From contig NZ_JAWQFO010000001.1 in assembly GCF_033436665.1 (NCBI RefSeq), forward strand, positions 248,001 to 312,000: DNA of 64,000 nucleotides. Reading direction: 5' to 3'. Below, piece after piece: positions 37,649 through 46,572 of this stretch. The DNA comes from JAWQFO01 sp033436665. GTDB taxonomy: Bacteria; Pseudomonadota; Alphaproteobacteria; Rhodobacterales; Rhodobacteraceae. The notes under the pieces were generated by a model that made no database searches, had not been told where the DNA came from, and saw only the letters and a program-made list of their open reading frames with translations. Position numbers and translations under genes: made by a program. Each line of letters opens with the position of its first letter. Positions within the stretch are counted from its first letter, which is position 1.

Positions 37649-38041
37649 CTACGCCCGCGTGTAGATGAGCCAGGCCCAGATCAGCCCGACATAGGTCAAC
37701 TGATGCAAAGCCTGATCGACGCCGGAGGCGCGCCAGTAGGCCGGGTCGGCCGGCGTCAGGTTCTGCACGGCAGTCAGACGACCCTTCCACCAGTCGATGT
37801 GAAAATGGATCGCCCAGTCGGCCAGCCCGGCGGCCAGCGCGAATGGGATCGGAGCGCCGATCAGCGTGAAGGCGATGAAGGTGCCGGCGGCATGGACCCC
37901 CGCGTGCAGGAAGCGCCCGAGGTGCAGGTACTGATCGCGGCCGTTGAGCATCACGCGGGTCTGCAGGAAGTAATCGCCAAGCATATGCTTGATCTGCAAA
38001 AGCAGCATCAGGGCCAGCAGAGTACCGAAACCACCGATCAA
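37649..38041 (-). CDS. DUF3307 membrane protein
   Basis: 130 residues with three to four hydrophobic helices. The DUF3307 pattern is clear: LLQIKHMLGDYFLQTR (about 14-29), HAGVHAAGTFIAF, then LADWAIHFHIDWWKG, and a final HQLTYVGLIWAWL. His and Asp residues recur inside the membrane. The function of the family is unknown. The gene stands alone between the exporter operon and the TRAP-associated operon. Confidence 0.82.
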   Translation of the reverse strand: MIGGFGTLLALMLLLQIKHMLGDYFLQTRVMLNGRDQYLHLGRFLHAGVHAAGTFIAFTLIGAPIPFALAAGLADWAIHFHIDWWKGRLTAVQNLTPADPAYWRASGVDQALHQLTYVGLIWAWLIYTRA

Positions 38042-38190
38042 AAATGCGTTCCCTCAAACAGTCTCATCAAACCCCTCATCTACCCTAATGCGAAGTCGCG
38101 CGCCGTGTAAATCCGCCAGCCTGAACAAGTGAAATACCTTTCATATGTTACGGCAAGGTTGATCGCGCAGCCCGTCGCTGCGGGTCGCGG

Positions 38191-39063
38191 TCAGCCGATT
38201 TCCTGCAGGCGCTTGAAAAGCGACGACGTGTCCCAGCGCCCGCCGCCCATCTTCTGGACGTCCTTGTAGAACTGGTCGACCAGCGCCGTGACCGGAAGGC
38301 TCGCGCCGTTCTCGTCGGCCGTGTCGAGGCAGATGCCGAGATCCTTGCGCATCCAGTCGACGGCGAACCCGTGGGTCCAGTGATCGTCGAGCATGGTCTT
38401 GTAGCGGTTCGACATCTGCCAGCTTCCGGCGGCGCCTTGGCTGATCACCTCGACCACCGCTTCTCCATCCAGCCCGGCCTTCTGCGCAAAGTGCAGCGCC
38501 TCGCTGAGCCCCTGCACCAGCCCGGCGATGGCGATCTGGTTGCACATCTTCGTCATCTGCCCCGCGCCGCTTTCGCCGATGCGGCGGCAAAGCTTGGCGT
38601 AAGTGTTCATCACAGGCTCGGCGCGGTCGTACTGGTCCTGGTCGCCGCCGCACATGATCGAAAGCTGTCCGTTCTCGGCCCCCGCCTGCCCGCCGGACAC
38701 CGGCGCGTCGACGAACCCGACTCCGGCCTCGGCAGCGGCGGCATAAAGCTCGCGCGTGACGGCTGCCGAGACCGTGGTGTGATCGACGAAGAGGCAGCCC
38801 TTTTCCATGCCGGCAAGCGCCCCGTCCTCGCCCAGCACGACCGAGCGCAGGTCGTCGTCGTTGCCGACGCAGGCCATCACCATGTCGGCTCCCTTCGCAG
38901 CCTCGGCGGGCGTCTGCCCAAGTGCGCCGCTGTGTTCCGAGACCCATTTCTCGGCCTTGGCCGTCGTGCGGTTGTAGACCGTGACCTCGTGACCCGCCTT
39001 CTGCAGGTGACCGGCCATCGGGTACCCCATCACGCCCAGTCCAAGAAATGCCAGTTTCGCCAT
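38191..39063 (-). CDS. NAD(P)-dependent 3-hydroxyisobutyrate dehydrogenase-like enzyme
   Basis: 290 residues from ATG 39063 with an AGGA site upstream. Motifs of beta-hydroxyacid dehydrogenases: FLGLGVMGYPMAGHL (residues 5-19), VDAPVSGGQAGAENG substrate motif (about 120-134) and the catalytic Lys in GQMTKMCNQ (about 171). Relatives oxidise 3-hydroxyisobutyrate or reduce tartronate semialdehyde. It is the last gene of the TRAP-amidase operon, 25 nt after a D-2-hydroxyacid dehydrogenase. The two together suggest glyoxylate or tartronate-semialdehyde-like C2-C3 metabolism. Confidence 0.85.
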   Translation of the reverse strand: MAKLAFLGLGVMGYPMAGHLQKAGHEVTVYNRTTAKAEKWVSEHSGALGQTPAEAAKGADMVMACVGNDDDLRSVVLGEDGALAGMEKGCLFVDHTTVSAAVTRELYAAAAEAGVGFVDAPVSGGQAGAENGQLSIMCGGDQDQYDRAEPVMNTYAKLCRRIGESGAGQMTKMCNQIAIAGLVQGLSEALHFAQKAGLDGEAVVEVISQGAAGSWQMSNRYKTMLDDHWTHGFAVDWMRKDLGICLDTADENGASLPVTALVDQFYKDVQKMGGGRWDTSSLFKRLQEIG

Positions 39064-39088
39064 CGTTGATCCTTCCTGTGATGCCCGG

Positions 39089-40051
39089 TCAGAGCAGGTC
39101 CTTGGGGGTTCGGCCCGCGAAGAACGCGTCGAGATTGTCGAGCGCCCGGAACCCCATCGCGTCGCGCGTCCGGGTCGTGGCGCTGCCGATGTGGGGCAGC
39201 ATGAAGATGTCGAGCCGATTTGAAAAGGCCGGGTTGCCGCCTGGTTCCGTGACAAAGCAATCGAGCCCCGCCGCCGCCACGTGACCGCTTTCCAAGGCTG
39301 CGAGCAAGGCCGCCTCGTCGACCAGCGCGCCGCGTGCGCTGTTCACCATCACCGAGCCCTTCGGCATCATCGCGAAGCGGTCTGCGTTCATCAGCCCCGC
39401 GGTCTCCGGTGTCGCCGGGCAGTGCAGCGACAGGAACTCCGACACTTCCAGCAGGCTTTCGATGCTGTCGTGGTAGATCGCGCCTTCGGCCATCTCGGCG
39501 CGCAGGCGGTTGCGGTTGCAATAATGGATTTCCATGTCGAAACCGCGCGCCTTGCGCGCCAGCGCCCGGCCGACCCGTCCCATGCCGATGATCCCGAGGC
39601 GCGCGCCGGTGACCTGCTTTCCAACCATGAAGGCCGGGCTCCAGCTGTCCCAGGCCCCCGTACGCACCAGCGTGTCGCCCTCGACCGCACGCCGCGCCGC
39701 GCCGAGCATCAAGAGCATCGCCAGTTCCGCCGTCGCGTCCGACAGCACGTCCGGCGTGTTGGTTACGGCGATGTCGCGGGCCTTCAGCGCTGCGAGGTCG
39801 CAATGATCCACGCCGACCGAATGGTTTGCGACGATGCGCAACCGGTCGCCGAAGCGCGCCACCACCTCGGCGGTGAAATGCTCGGAATGGCAGGGTACGA
39901 TGGCGTCGAAGTCATGGCTCGCCGCGACGATCTCGTCCGCCGTTCCGGGCGTGTCGGCCTCGTTGACGACGACGTCGTAGTCGCGCCGGGCGCGCTTTAG
40001 CGTGGCGTCCGACAGACGCCGGGTGATCCAGATGCGGGGCTTGTCGGACAT
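39089..40051 (-). CDS. D-2-hydroxyacid dehydrogenase (glyoxylate/hydroxypyruvate reductase type)
   Basis: 320 residues from ATG 40051, overlapping the upstream stop (TGATG). The NAD(P) motif is GIIGMGRVGRAL (about 153-164). The catalytic triad residues are Arg in NSARGALVDE (about 238), a Glu in TEPGGNPAF and His in MLPHIGSAT (about 287). The phosphate-contacting loop CNRNRL suggests NADP preference. It probably reduces glyoxylate or hydroxypyruvate, or oxidises D-glycerate. Confidence 0.85.
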   Translation of the reverse strand: MSDKPRIWITRRLSDATLKRARRDYDVVVNEADTPGTADEIVAASHDFDAIVPCHSEHFTAEVVARFGDRLRIVANHSVGVDHCDLAALKARDIAVTNTPDVLSDATAELAMLLMLGAARRAVEGDTLVRTGAWDSWSPAFMVGKQVTGARLGIIGMGRVGRALARKARGFDMEIHYCNRNRLRAEMAEGAIYHDSIESLLEVSEFLSLHCPATPETAGLMNADRFAMMPKGSVMVNSARGALVDEAALLAALESGHVAAAGLDCFVTEPGGNPAFSNRLDIFMLPHIGSATTRTRDAMGFRALDNLDAFFAGRTPKDLL

Positions 40052-40248
40052 CACTTCTTGCGGCGCACGCATTCGTCCCAGAAGTCGTAGACCGCCATCG
40101 CGCCCACCAGGATCACGATGACCAGGAACGGGAACCCGCCCCAGAAGCCCGCGAACCCGCTCGAGATCGAGCGCGACAATTCGCCGGTGAAGATCAAGAA
40201 CAGCGCCGTGCCGATCAGCCCGACCACCAGTTTCACTGTGTAGGACAT
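40051..40248 (-). CDS. Small two-TM hypothetical protein
   Basis: 65 residues with two hydrophobic helices (about 5-22 and 36-54), a short loop with FAGFWGGFPF, and a basic tail ECVRRKK. It lies inside the TRAP operon between the amidase (10-nt gap) and the dehydrogenase (1-nt overlap), so it is translated with them. Such small membrane proteins recur in TRAP operons, but no function is known to me. Confidence 0.65.
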   Translation of the reverse strand: MSYTVKLVVGLIGTALFLIFTGELSRSISSGFAGFWGGFPFLVIVILVGAMAVYDFWDECVRRKK

Positions 40249-40258
40249 CTTTCCTCCC

Positions 40259-41605
40259 TCATGCCGCCTCGGCTTCCGCGGACAGTGTCTCCTGAAGCCA
40301 GCGCGCGGTGCGCAGCAACCGCCCGTCCCGCTCGAGCGGTCCGATCAGCTGTACTCCGATCGGCAGGTCGTTCTCGCCCACCAGAAGCGGCAGCGTAACG
40401 CAGGGCAGTCCCGCCAGTGTCCAGAGCGTGCAGAAGATCGGATCGCCGGTGCCGCCGCCCAGCTTCGGCGCCTCGCCCGCCGCGGACGGTGCGATGATGG
40501 CGTCGAACTCGAGGAAAAACTCGGCGAAGAACTGTTCGGCCGACTTCTTGACCTCGAGCGCGTCCTCGTACTCCAGTTGCGTGATCGCCCGCCCCCGTTC
40601 GACCACCGGTTTCAGCGTGTCGCTGATCTGATCCCAGCCCTCGATGAAAACCTCCGAGAGATGATGGCAGATCTCGTATTCGTGGATCTTCGCCTGCACC
40701 TCGACAAGCGCGGGAAGTTGCCGGGCCGGTGTCATCTTCGTCACCCGTTTCCCGAGGATTTCGACCACGCCTTCCAGCCCGTCGCGCGCGGCTTCCGAGA
40801 GCCGGTCGTAGAACGGCAGGTCGAACCAGGCGAGTTCGGGTGGCACCGGGACATCCTCGGCCATGCCTGACGCCATGTCGGGCAGCGGATGCCCCCGGCT
40901 CAGCGGATCGCGCTGGTCGTATCCCTTGAGCGCGTCGGCCAGCAAGGCCACATCGCGCAGCGTGCGCCCGAAGCCGCCGACCTGGTCGAGGCTGACGGAG
41001 GTCTGCAGGATGCCCGTGCGCGGAACGATGCCGCGCGTGGGCTTGAAACCGAACGTGCCGCAGAACGAGGCCGGACGGATCACCGATCCGTTGGTCTGGG
41101 TGCCGAGCGCAAGCGGCACCTGCCAGGCCGCGACCGCCGCCGCCGAACCGCTCGAAGACCCGCCGGGGCTGCGCCCGTGATCCATCGGGTTGCGCGTCTC
41201 GGACGGGTGCACGAAGGCAAGCTCGGTCGTGACCGTCTTGCCGAGGATCACCGCCCCGGCTTCGCGCAGCCGTTCCACGATCCGCGCGTCCCATTCCGGT
41301 GCGCGATCCGCAAAAATCGGCGTGCCGCGCCGGGTCGGCATGTCGCGCGTGTCGATGATGTCCTTCAGGCCCACCGGAACCCCGTGCAGCGACCCTATCG
41401 GCAGCCCGGCCTTGCGGATCCGGTCGCACTCTTCAGCCCGTGTCAGCGCCGCCTCGGGGTCGACATGAACCCAGGCACCGATTGCTTGGTCGGTCTCTGC
41501 GATCCGGTCAAGGCACGACTGGACAAGCTGGACCGACGTGAGACGTCCAGCGGCCATTTCGGCCAGCGCTTCCGAGGCAGTAAGCCTGAAGGCGTCGCGC
41601 GTCAC
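40259..41605 (-). CDS. Amidase (amidase signature family)
   Basis: 448 residues from GTG 41605, overlapping the DctM stop (GTGA). The Ser-cisSer-Lys triad is visible: Lys in VGLKDIID (about 78) and Ser residues in GRSPGGSSSGSAAAVA (about 146-161), with TNGSVIRPASFCG following. The C-terminal part has TLAGLPCVTLPLL and PIGVQLIGP. It hydrolyses a small amide in the cytoplasm. Its place right after the TRAP permease suggests that the imported solute is an amide or N-acyl compound. Confidence 0.87.
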   Translation of the reverse strand: MTRDAFRLTASEALAEMAAGRLTSVQLVQSCLDRIAETDQAIGAWVHVDPEAALTRAEECDRIRKAGLPIGSLHGVPVGLKDIIDTRDMPTRRGTPIFADRAPEWDARIVERLREAGAVILGKTVTTELAFVHPSETRNPMDHGRSPGGSSSGSAAAVAAWQVPLALGTQTNGSVIRPASFCGTFGFKPTRGIVPRTGILQTSVSLDQVGGFGRTLRDVALLADALKGYDQRDPLSRGHPLPDMASGMAEDVPVPPELAWFDLPFYDRLSEAARDGLEGVVEILGKRVTKMTPARQLPALVEVQAKIHEYEICHHLSEVFIEGWDQISDTLKPVVERGRAITQLEYEDALEVKKSAEQFFAEFFLEFDAIIAPSAAGEAPKLGGGTGDPIFCTLWTLAGLPCVTLPLLVGENDLPIGVQLIGPLERDGRLLRTARWLQETLSAEAEAA

Positions 41606-42966
41606 GGGATGTAGACCCCGAAGAGGTAGTCCGGCAGCCAGAGCGCGATGCCCGGGAACTGGTACATCAGCACCATCGTGATGATGACGATGCCAAGGTA
41701 GGGCATGATCCCCTTGAAAATCTCGACCAGTTCGATCTGCTTTTTCAGAACCCCTTTGAGGTAATAGGCCGACATCGCCATCGGTGGGGTCAGGAACGAG
41801 GTCTGAAGATTGAGCGCCACGAGCATGGCGAAGAAGTACGGATTGACCCCGAATGTGTCGAGCATCGGCAGGAAGATCGGCACGAAGATGATAAGGATCT
41901 CGGACCACTCCAGCGGCCAGCCGAGCAGGAAGATGATGAGCTGCGCCATGACGAGGAACTGCCAGGGTTCCAGGTCGAACCCGGTCACCCAGTCCGCAAT
42001 TAGGTCATGCCCACCGAGGTAGGAAAACACCGAGGCGAAGGTCCACGAGCCGACGAAAAGCCAGCACACCATCGCCGTTGCCTTGGCGGTCAGGAACACG
42101 CTTTCCTTCAGCTTTTCCCAGGTCAGCGAGCGATAACACGCGGCAAGGACGATCCCGCCCAGAGCGCCCATCGCCGCCGCTTCCGCCGGGGTCGCGAGAC
42201 CGCCGAGGATGGAGCCCAGCACCAGCATGATCAGCACCGTGAGCGGCACGAAGCTGATCAGCAGATTGAGGTAGATCTCGCGCTTGGGCGGCACGACCTC
42301 GTCCGAGGGCTTGGGCGCCAGCGAAGGGGTCAGCCAGACGCGAAAGATGACGTAGACGATATAGAGGCCCGCCAGCAGCAGTCCCGGGAACAGCGCCGCC
42401 GCGTAAAGTCGCAGCGGCGAAAGGTCGGCGATGGCCGAATAGACGATCAGCATGATCGAGGGCGGAATGAGGATGCCCAGCGTGCCGCCAGCGCAGATCA
42501 CGCCAGAGGCGAAGCTGCGGTTGTAGGAGGCGTTTGCCATTGCCGGAAAAGCCAGCAAGCCCATCAGCGTGACAACCGCGCCGACGATGCCGGAGGCCGT
42601 CGAGAACACCGCGCAGGTCAGCAGCGCCGCGATGGCGAGCGATCCCGGCAGGTTCCGCGCCGCCATGTAGAGCGAGTAGAACAGCTTGTCGACGATGTTG
42701 GCGCGTTCGACGATGTAGCCCATGAACAGGAACAGCGGGATGGCGACCAGCGTCGGGTTCTCCATCACCGAGTAGGTGTTCTGGTTCAGCAGGTAGAAGA
42801 TGTTGTTGTTGAAGATGTCGGAAAAGGTTTCGACATTGCCCTGGTGATAGGCGTAGTAGCCGAACCCCACGCCCATCGCGAGAAGCGTGAAGGCGATCGG
42901 GAAGCCCAGCAGAACCAGGACGATGAACAGTGCCAGCATCAGCAGGGCGACTTCGGGATTTGTCAT
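41602..42966 (-). CDS. dctM: TRAP transporter large permease, DctM family
   Basis: 454 residues, about a dozen hydrophobic segments. Typical DctM features are ALFIVLVLLGFPIAFTLL at the N-terminus, GAVVTLMGLLAFPAM near 130-145, GGTLGILIPPSIMLIVY near 165-180, and TSFLTPPMAMSAYYL near 395. The extra length compared with the usual 427 residues, together with a long DctQ, fits the TRAP subgroup linked to organic-acid or aromatic-type substrates. It carries out sodium-driven uptake with DctQ and DctP. It starts 25 nt after the dctQ gene. Confidence 0.88.
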   Translation of the reverse strand: MTNPEVALLMLALFIVLVLLGFPIAFTLLAMGVGFGYYAYHQGNVETFSDIFNNNIFYLLNQNTYSVMENPTLVAIPLFLFMGYIVERANIVDKLFYSLYMAARNLPGSLAIAALLTCAVFSTASGIVGAVVTLMGLLAFPAMANASYNRSFASGVICAGGTLGILIPPSIMLIVYSAIADLSPLRLYAAALFPGLLLAGLYIVYVIFRVWLTPSLAPKPSDEVVPPKREIYLNLLISFVPLTVLIMLVLGSILGGLATPAEAAAMGALGGIVLAACYRSLTWEKLKESVFLTAKATAMVCWLFVGSWTFASVFSYLGGHDLIADWVTGFDLEPWQFLVMAQLIIFLLGWPLEWSEILIIFVPIFLPMLDTFGVNPYFFAMLVALNLQTSFLTPPMAMSAYYLKGVLKKQIELVEIFKGIMPYLGIVIITMVLMYQFPGIALWLPDYLFGVYIP

Positions 42967-42991
42967 GTGTGGTGTTCCTGCGCTCTGCCGG

Positions 42992-43570
42992 TCAGGGCTT
43001 TTTCAGCTCTTCGACATGCATCAGCATGTCCTCGGTTTCTTTCACGTCGTCGAGCCGGTCGAGCCAGACGCCGCTCCGGATCGCCATCACGCAGCGCACG
43101 ATCTCGGCCAGCCCCTGGATCAACAGCAGCGCCCCCGCGACCGGGATCAGCGATTTGAAAAAGTATATCTGGATGCTGGCCGGGCTGTTGAAGCTGACTT
43201 CCTTGTAGCGCCAGCTGTCGGCGGCAATTTCCCAGCCGTACCAGAAGAGCGCCAGCACCCCGGGAAAGAAGAACAGGAAGTAGAGCACGAAATCGAGCCA
43301 GGCCTGTACCTTCACCGGAAACAGCCGATAGAGCACATCGGCCCGCACATGCGTGTCCTGAGCCAGCGCGTAGGCCCCGCACATCAGGAACAGCGCCCCG
43401 TACATCTGGATCATCATGTCGAAGGCCCAGACCGTCGGCGCGTTCAGCACATAGCGCACGAAAACCTCGTAGGAGACCGACAGCGTCAGGACCAGGATGC
43501 ACCATCCGAAGGCGCGCCCGACCCAGAGGCTCAGCCCCTCGATGGCATGTACGAATTTGACCACGTTCAC
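42992..43570 (-). CDS. dctQ: TRAP transporter small permease, DctQ family
   Basis: 192 residues with four hydrophobic segments (about 15-37, 45-65, 90-110, 135-155). The motif QDTHVRADVLYRLFP after helix 2 is typical of DctQ. It is longer than the common 160-170 residues. It pairs with the DctM subunit. A strong hairpin (43590-43621) separates it from the dctP gene. Confidence 0.87.
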   Translation of the reverse strand: MNVVKFVHAIEGLSLWVGRAFGWCILVLTLSVSYEVFVRYVLNAPTVWAFDMMIQMYGALFLMCGAYALAQDTHVRADVLYRLFPVKVQAWLDFVLYFLFFFPGVLALFWYGWEIAADSWRYKEVSFNSPASIQIYFFKSLIPVAGALLLIQGLAEIVRCVMAIRSGVWLDRLDDVKETEDMLMHVEELKKP

Positions 43571-43589
43571 CCTCCCCGGTCACGGTCGT

Positions 43590-43621
43590 CCGCCCGGCGG
43601 CCGGTCGTGGCCCCCGGGCGG
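43590..43621. promoter_or_regulatory. Intercistronic GC hairpin between dctP and dctQ
   Basis: CCGCCCGG (43590-43597) and CCGGGCGG (43614-43621) form an 8-bp stem with further GGCC pairing inside the loop; no T-run. It lies just after the dctP stop, as at 8002-8028 and 16632-16657 after the two ABC binding-protein genes. Confidence 0.6.
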
Positions 43622-43640
43622 CTGTCTTGTCAGCGGCCGA

Positions 43641-44738
43641 TCAGGCGCTGAAGTAGTGGTTGTAGGCCAGCTTGTAGTCGGGCTGGTTCAGGTTGAGGTA
43701 GTTCATCACGTCCTTGGCATAGGCCTTCTGCGACTCCATGACCTTCGCAAAGAACGGATCCTCCTCGGCAAGCCGCGTCGTGACCACGTCCCAGGCTTCG
43801 AGCTGCGCCTGCAGGACCGAGTCGGGCGTGCGGTAGACACTCACGCCATCCTGATCCTGAAGCTTGATCAGGTCGTCGGAATAGCGCTTGGTGTTGCCCC
43901 AGTAGAAGCCCGAGTTCTCGGCCATCGAGGCGTTCTTGATGATCGCCTTGTGCTCGTCCGACAGCGCGTTGAACTTGTCCTTGTTGATCGTGACCTCGAA
44001 GAATTCCTGGCTCTGGTGATACGAGGCCAGCATGTAGGTCTTGGACACGTCCTGCATGCCGAAGTCACGGTCCGAGGTGGGGTTGTTGAACTCGGCCGCG
44101 TCGATCAGGCCGGACTTCATCGCCGGCTGGATCTCGCCGCCGGGAAGCTGCACCACCGACATGCCCATTTCAAGCAGCACGTCCGCGGCAAGGCCGACGG
44201 TGCGGTACTTGAGGCCCTGCATCTGGCTTGCTTCGGTGATCTGCTCGTTGAACCAGCCCAACGGCTGCGCCGGCATCGGCGAGTTGAAGAACGACACCAC
44301 GTTCAGACGCAGGTTCTCCATCAACTCGTCGAACAACTCCTGTCCGCCGCCGGCGTAGATCCAGCCCAGCACTTCCTGGCTCGACCAGCCGAAGCACGGT
44401 CCGGTGCCGAAAAGCGAAGCCGCCTTGGACTTGCCGTACCAGTAGGCCGGCACGTAATGCGCGGCGTCGAGTACGCCGCGGTGTACGGCATCCTGCATCT
44501 GGCTGGTCTTGACGACCGAGTCGACCGACAGCACCTCGATGGTCAGCGATCCGCCCGACATCTCGTTCACGCGGGCCGCGAAGGACTGTGCGTTCTCCAG
44601 GAATATGCCGCCGCCCCACGCGGCCTGCATCTTCAGCGTCGTGCCCTCGCTCTGCGCGATCGCGGGGGTTGCAAGCGCTGCGGCACCGGCCACGGCCGAT
44701 CCGCGCAGAAATTTCCTGCGGTTGAGTTTATCCGTCAT
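43641..44738 (-). CDS. dctP: TRAP transporter solute-binding protein, DctP family
   Basis: 365 residues from ATG 44738, preceded by GGGAGGAAAC. The N-terminus NRRKFLRGSAVAG followed by LATPAIAQ is a twin-arginine signal cleaved near residue 29. The mature protein has the DctP fold, with MGMSVVQLPGGEIQPAMKSGLIDAAEFN near 205-235 (region binding the carboxylate, including the conserved Arg/Asn zone) and KAYMLASYH. It captures the solute in the periplasm. The ligand is not predictable from sequence; the operon suggests an amide-containing or hydroxyacid compound. Confidence 0.87.
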   Translation of the reverse strand: MTDKLNRRKFLRGSAVAGAAALATPAIAQSEGTTLKMQAAWGGGIFLENAQSFAARVNEMSGGSLTIEVLSVDSVVKTSQMQDAVHRGVLDAAHYVPAYWYGKSKAASLFGTGPCFGWSSQEVLGWIYAGGGQELFDELMENLRLNVVSFFNSPMPAQPLGWFNEQITEASQMQGLKYRTVGLAADVLLEMGMSVVQLPGGEIQPAMKSGLIDAAEFNNPTSDRDFGMQDVSKTYMLASYHQSQEFFEVTINKDKFNALSDEHKAIIKNASMAENSGFYWGNTKRYSDDLIKLQDQDGVSVYRTPDSVLQAQLEAWDVVTTRLAEEDPFFAKVMESQKAYAKDVMNYLNLNQPDYKLAYNHYFSA

Positions 44739-45513
44739 GTTTCCTCCCAAAATCGGGCATGCATCTGCCCTGCTGGCGCCGCGTCTTGCGGCGCAAAGGT
44801 CCGGACTGCCGACATCGCCCCGGCCCGCGCTCGGCTGCCGCGGAAGCCTCCTCGCTTCCACGCCATCCCACGCGCCGGACGGCAATCCATACGCTATTGC
44901 TATCAGAGCAGACCGGTCGGGCAATCGAATAATTGCGATTAAGGCGATTGAATCGCTCGCAGTTTTCCGTCGTGGTCTTGCGTCGCGGCCCGGTCTGGCC
45001 TTGGGAAGATCGGGTCACGCGCACAGCTTTCGCGCGCTGCGTGTGGACGAGAAAAGCCGGACGAACACTCGCTTAGCGCGAAACTGCCTTGCCGGCTGGC
45101 GCTGTCAAGCGGATCAGAGGGCCGCGATTCGCAGTCCGACAGCAGGAAGGTCGCCGGCATTTGCCTTGGCCGGAACGCGCGAATGGGCAGGGTGTACCCG
45201 CTCTGGCCCGCGACGAAGGGCGTCGCACCAACGGTCGGTCACGACGGCAGCCAACAGGCAAGGCTCTTCCGTTCGGACAACAACGAACACGGCTCTTGCC
45301 ATACCAACGCCCCCGATCCGGCCTGCGGACAAAGCACCTTTGCACCCGTGCCCGACGCGACAAGTTTCTACTCGTAGCGACGGTCCCGACTCCTTCGGGA
45401 CATAGCTGAGTCTGGACGGCTTGAGTGTTGCGCACGCGGTCGCCCGCATGCCAGATCGGAACCGGCGAGTTCGCCGGTGTCCGCCCACGGTTCAGATCGG
45501 CTCGACGAACGCC
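44739..45513. other. Long intergenic region upstream of dctP
   Basis: About 775 bp. Open frames on both strands (for example 45114-45488 on the minus strand) show biased, Arg-rich composition and no family features, so I do not call a gene. The dctP-proximal part carries a palindrome (44944-44956). Confidence 0.4.
44944..44956. promoter_or_regulatory. Palindromic operator candidate upstream of dctP
   Basis: GCGATTGAATCGC is a perfect palindrome around a central G. It lies about 210 bp upstream of the dctP start, with related half-sites CAATCG (44922-44927) and GCGATT (44935-44940) nearby. It could bind a GntR-type regulator. No regulator gene adjoins this operon. Confidence 0.35.
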
Positions 45514-46572
45514 TTACCGCAGCGATCCGGGCGCGCTTTCGCATCGTGGCAAATCATCCGGCTCGGTCGGTCGCGCATTCGGCGTCTCGTCGGCGCGAAG
45601 GTCGGGACCGTGAAAGGTCGCGCAGGCCCGCCCCGCCTTCTTCGAAGCGTAAAGCGCCGTATCGACGTCCTGTAGCATGCGGTCGAGGTCGAGCCGGTCA
45701 TAGTCGCTCGACAACGCAAGGCCGATGCTTGCCGAGACCCGGCAGGGTGCGCCTTGATAGTGGATCGGATCCTCTACCCGCCCGATGATGCGCTCCGCAA
45801 TGCGCGCAAGCCGCGCTCGGTTGCGCCCGCCCTGGATCACGATCAGAAACTCATCGCCACCGACGCGGGCCACGGTATCTTCGTCGCGGGTCTCTTCGGC
45901 CATGATCTGTGCCACGTGCTGCAGAACATGATCGCCCGCTGCATGGCCCAGCGTGTCGTTCACAGCCTTGAAGTGATCGAGATCGACATGCATGAGCGCG
46001 AATGCCGCGGCCTGTCCGGTCAACCGTTCCAGCGCATGTTCCATCGCGCGCCGGTTCTTCAGGCCGGTCAGCGTGTCGGTCGTCGCCTGCTGCTCGGCCT
46101 CGCGACGTGCGCCCTGCAGGCGCTTGTTGAGCTGGCGCGACGCCTCCATCGCGGCCGATTTCGCCTCGAACAGGAACAGCATCTCGACGGCGAGGTCGGT
46201 CGGCGCGAAATCGCTCGAGGTCAGCGCGTAATCCCGGACCGCGTCGACGACGGAAATTCCGAACGAGAGGTTCACGATCATCGTACCCGGTTCGGGCCCG
46301 TCGACCAGAACGCCCTTGAGATCGGTGGCCGGCGTGTCGCGCAGCCGCAGATGCAGCTTGGTGCCCGCTGCGCGGCGCAAGGTCTCGATCGACTCGACGC
46401 GCCTCGGGCGGCGCACCTCGAAGACTTCCAGGAACCGGCGCCCGGCAAAACGCGCACCGGGGCGCAATTTTTGGAGCGTCGGGCCGACCGACCGGATATG
46501 CCCGGTCCGCTCCATCACGAGGTTCATCGGGCAGAGCACGTCGAGCGCATCCGGGTCGGGCGCGCCGGTCAT
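45514..46572 (-). CDS. HNOBA-GGDEF diguanylate cyclase
   Basis: 352 residues from ATG 46572, overlapping the H-NOX-like stop by ATGA; the upstream extension is shadow. Residues about 10-135 form a heme-NO-binding-associated (HNOBA) PAS-like domain and 140-175 a coiled-coil linker. The GGDEF domain (about 175-335) contains LTGLKNRRAM, VDLDHFKAVNDTLGH and the active VARVGGDEF. RDED five residues before it is an inhibitory I-site (RxxD). It makes cyclic di-GMP, presumably controlled by the partner H-NOX-like protein. Confidence 0.88.
   Translation of the reverse strand: MTGAPDPDALDVLCPMNLVMERTGHIRSVGPTLQKLRPGARFAGRRFLEVFEVRRPRRVESIETLRRAAGTKLHLRLRDTPATDLKGVLVDGPEPGTMIVNLSFGISVVDAVRDYALTSSDFAPTDLAVEMLFLFEAKSAAMEASRQLNKRLQGARREAEQQATTDTLTGLKNRRAMEHALERLTGQAAAFALMHVDLDHFKAVNDTLGHAAGDHVLQHVAQIMAEETRDEDTVARVGGDEFLIVIQGGRNRARLARIAERIIGRVEDPIHYQGAPCRVSASIGLALSSDYDRLDLDRMLQDVDTALYASKKAGRACATFHGPDLRADETPNARPTEPDDLPRCESAPGSLR

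Noticed and set aside
45073..45488. Minus-strand frames of 120 and 124 codons upstream of the GGDEF gene
   Set aside because: Arg/Cys/Pro-biased composition, no ribosome-binding site and no recognisable motif.
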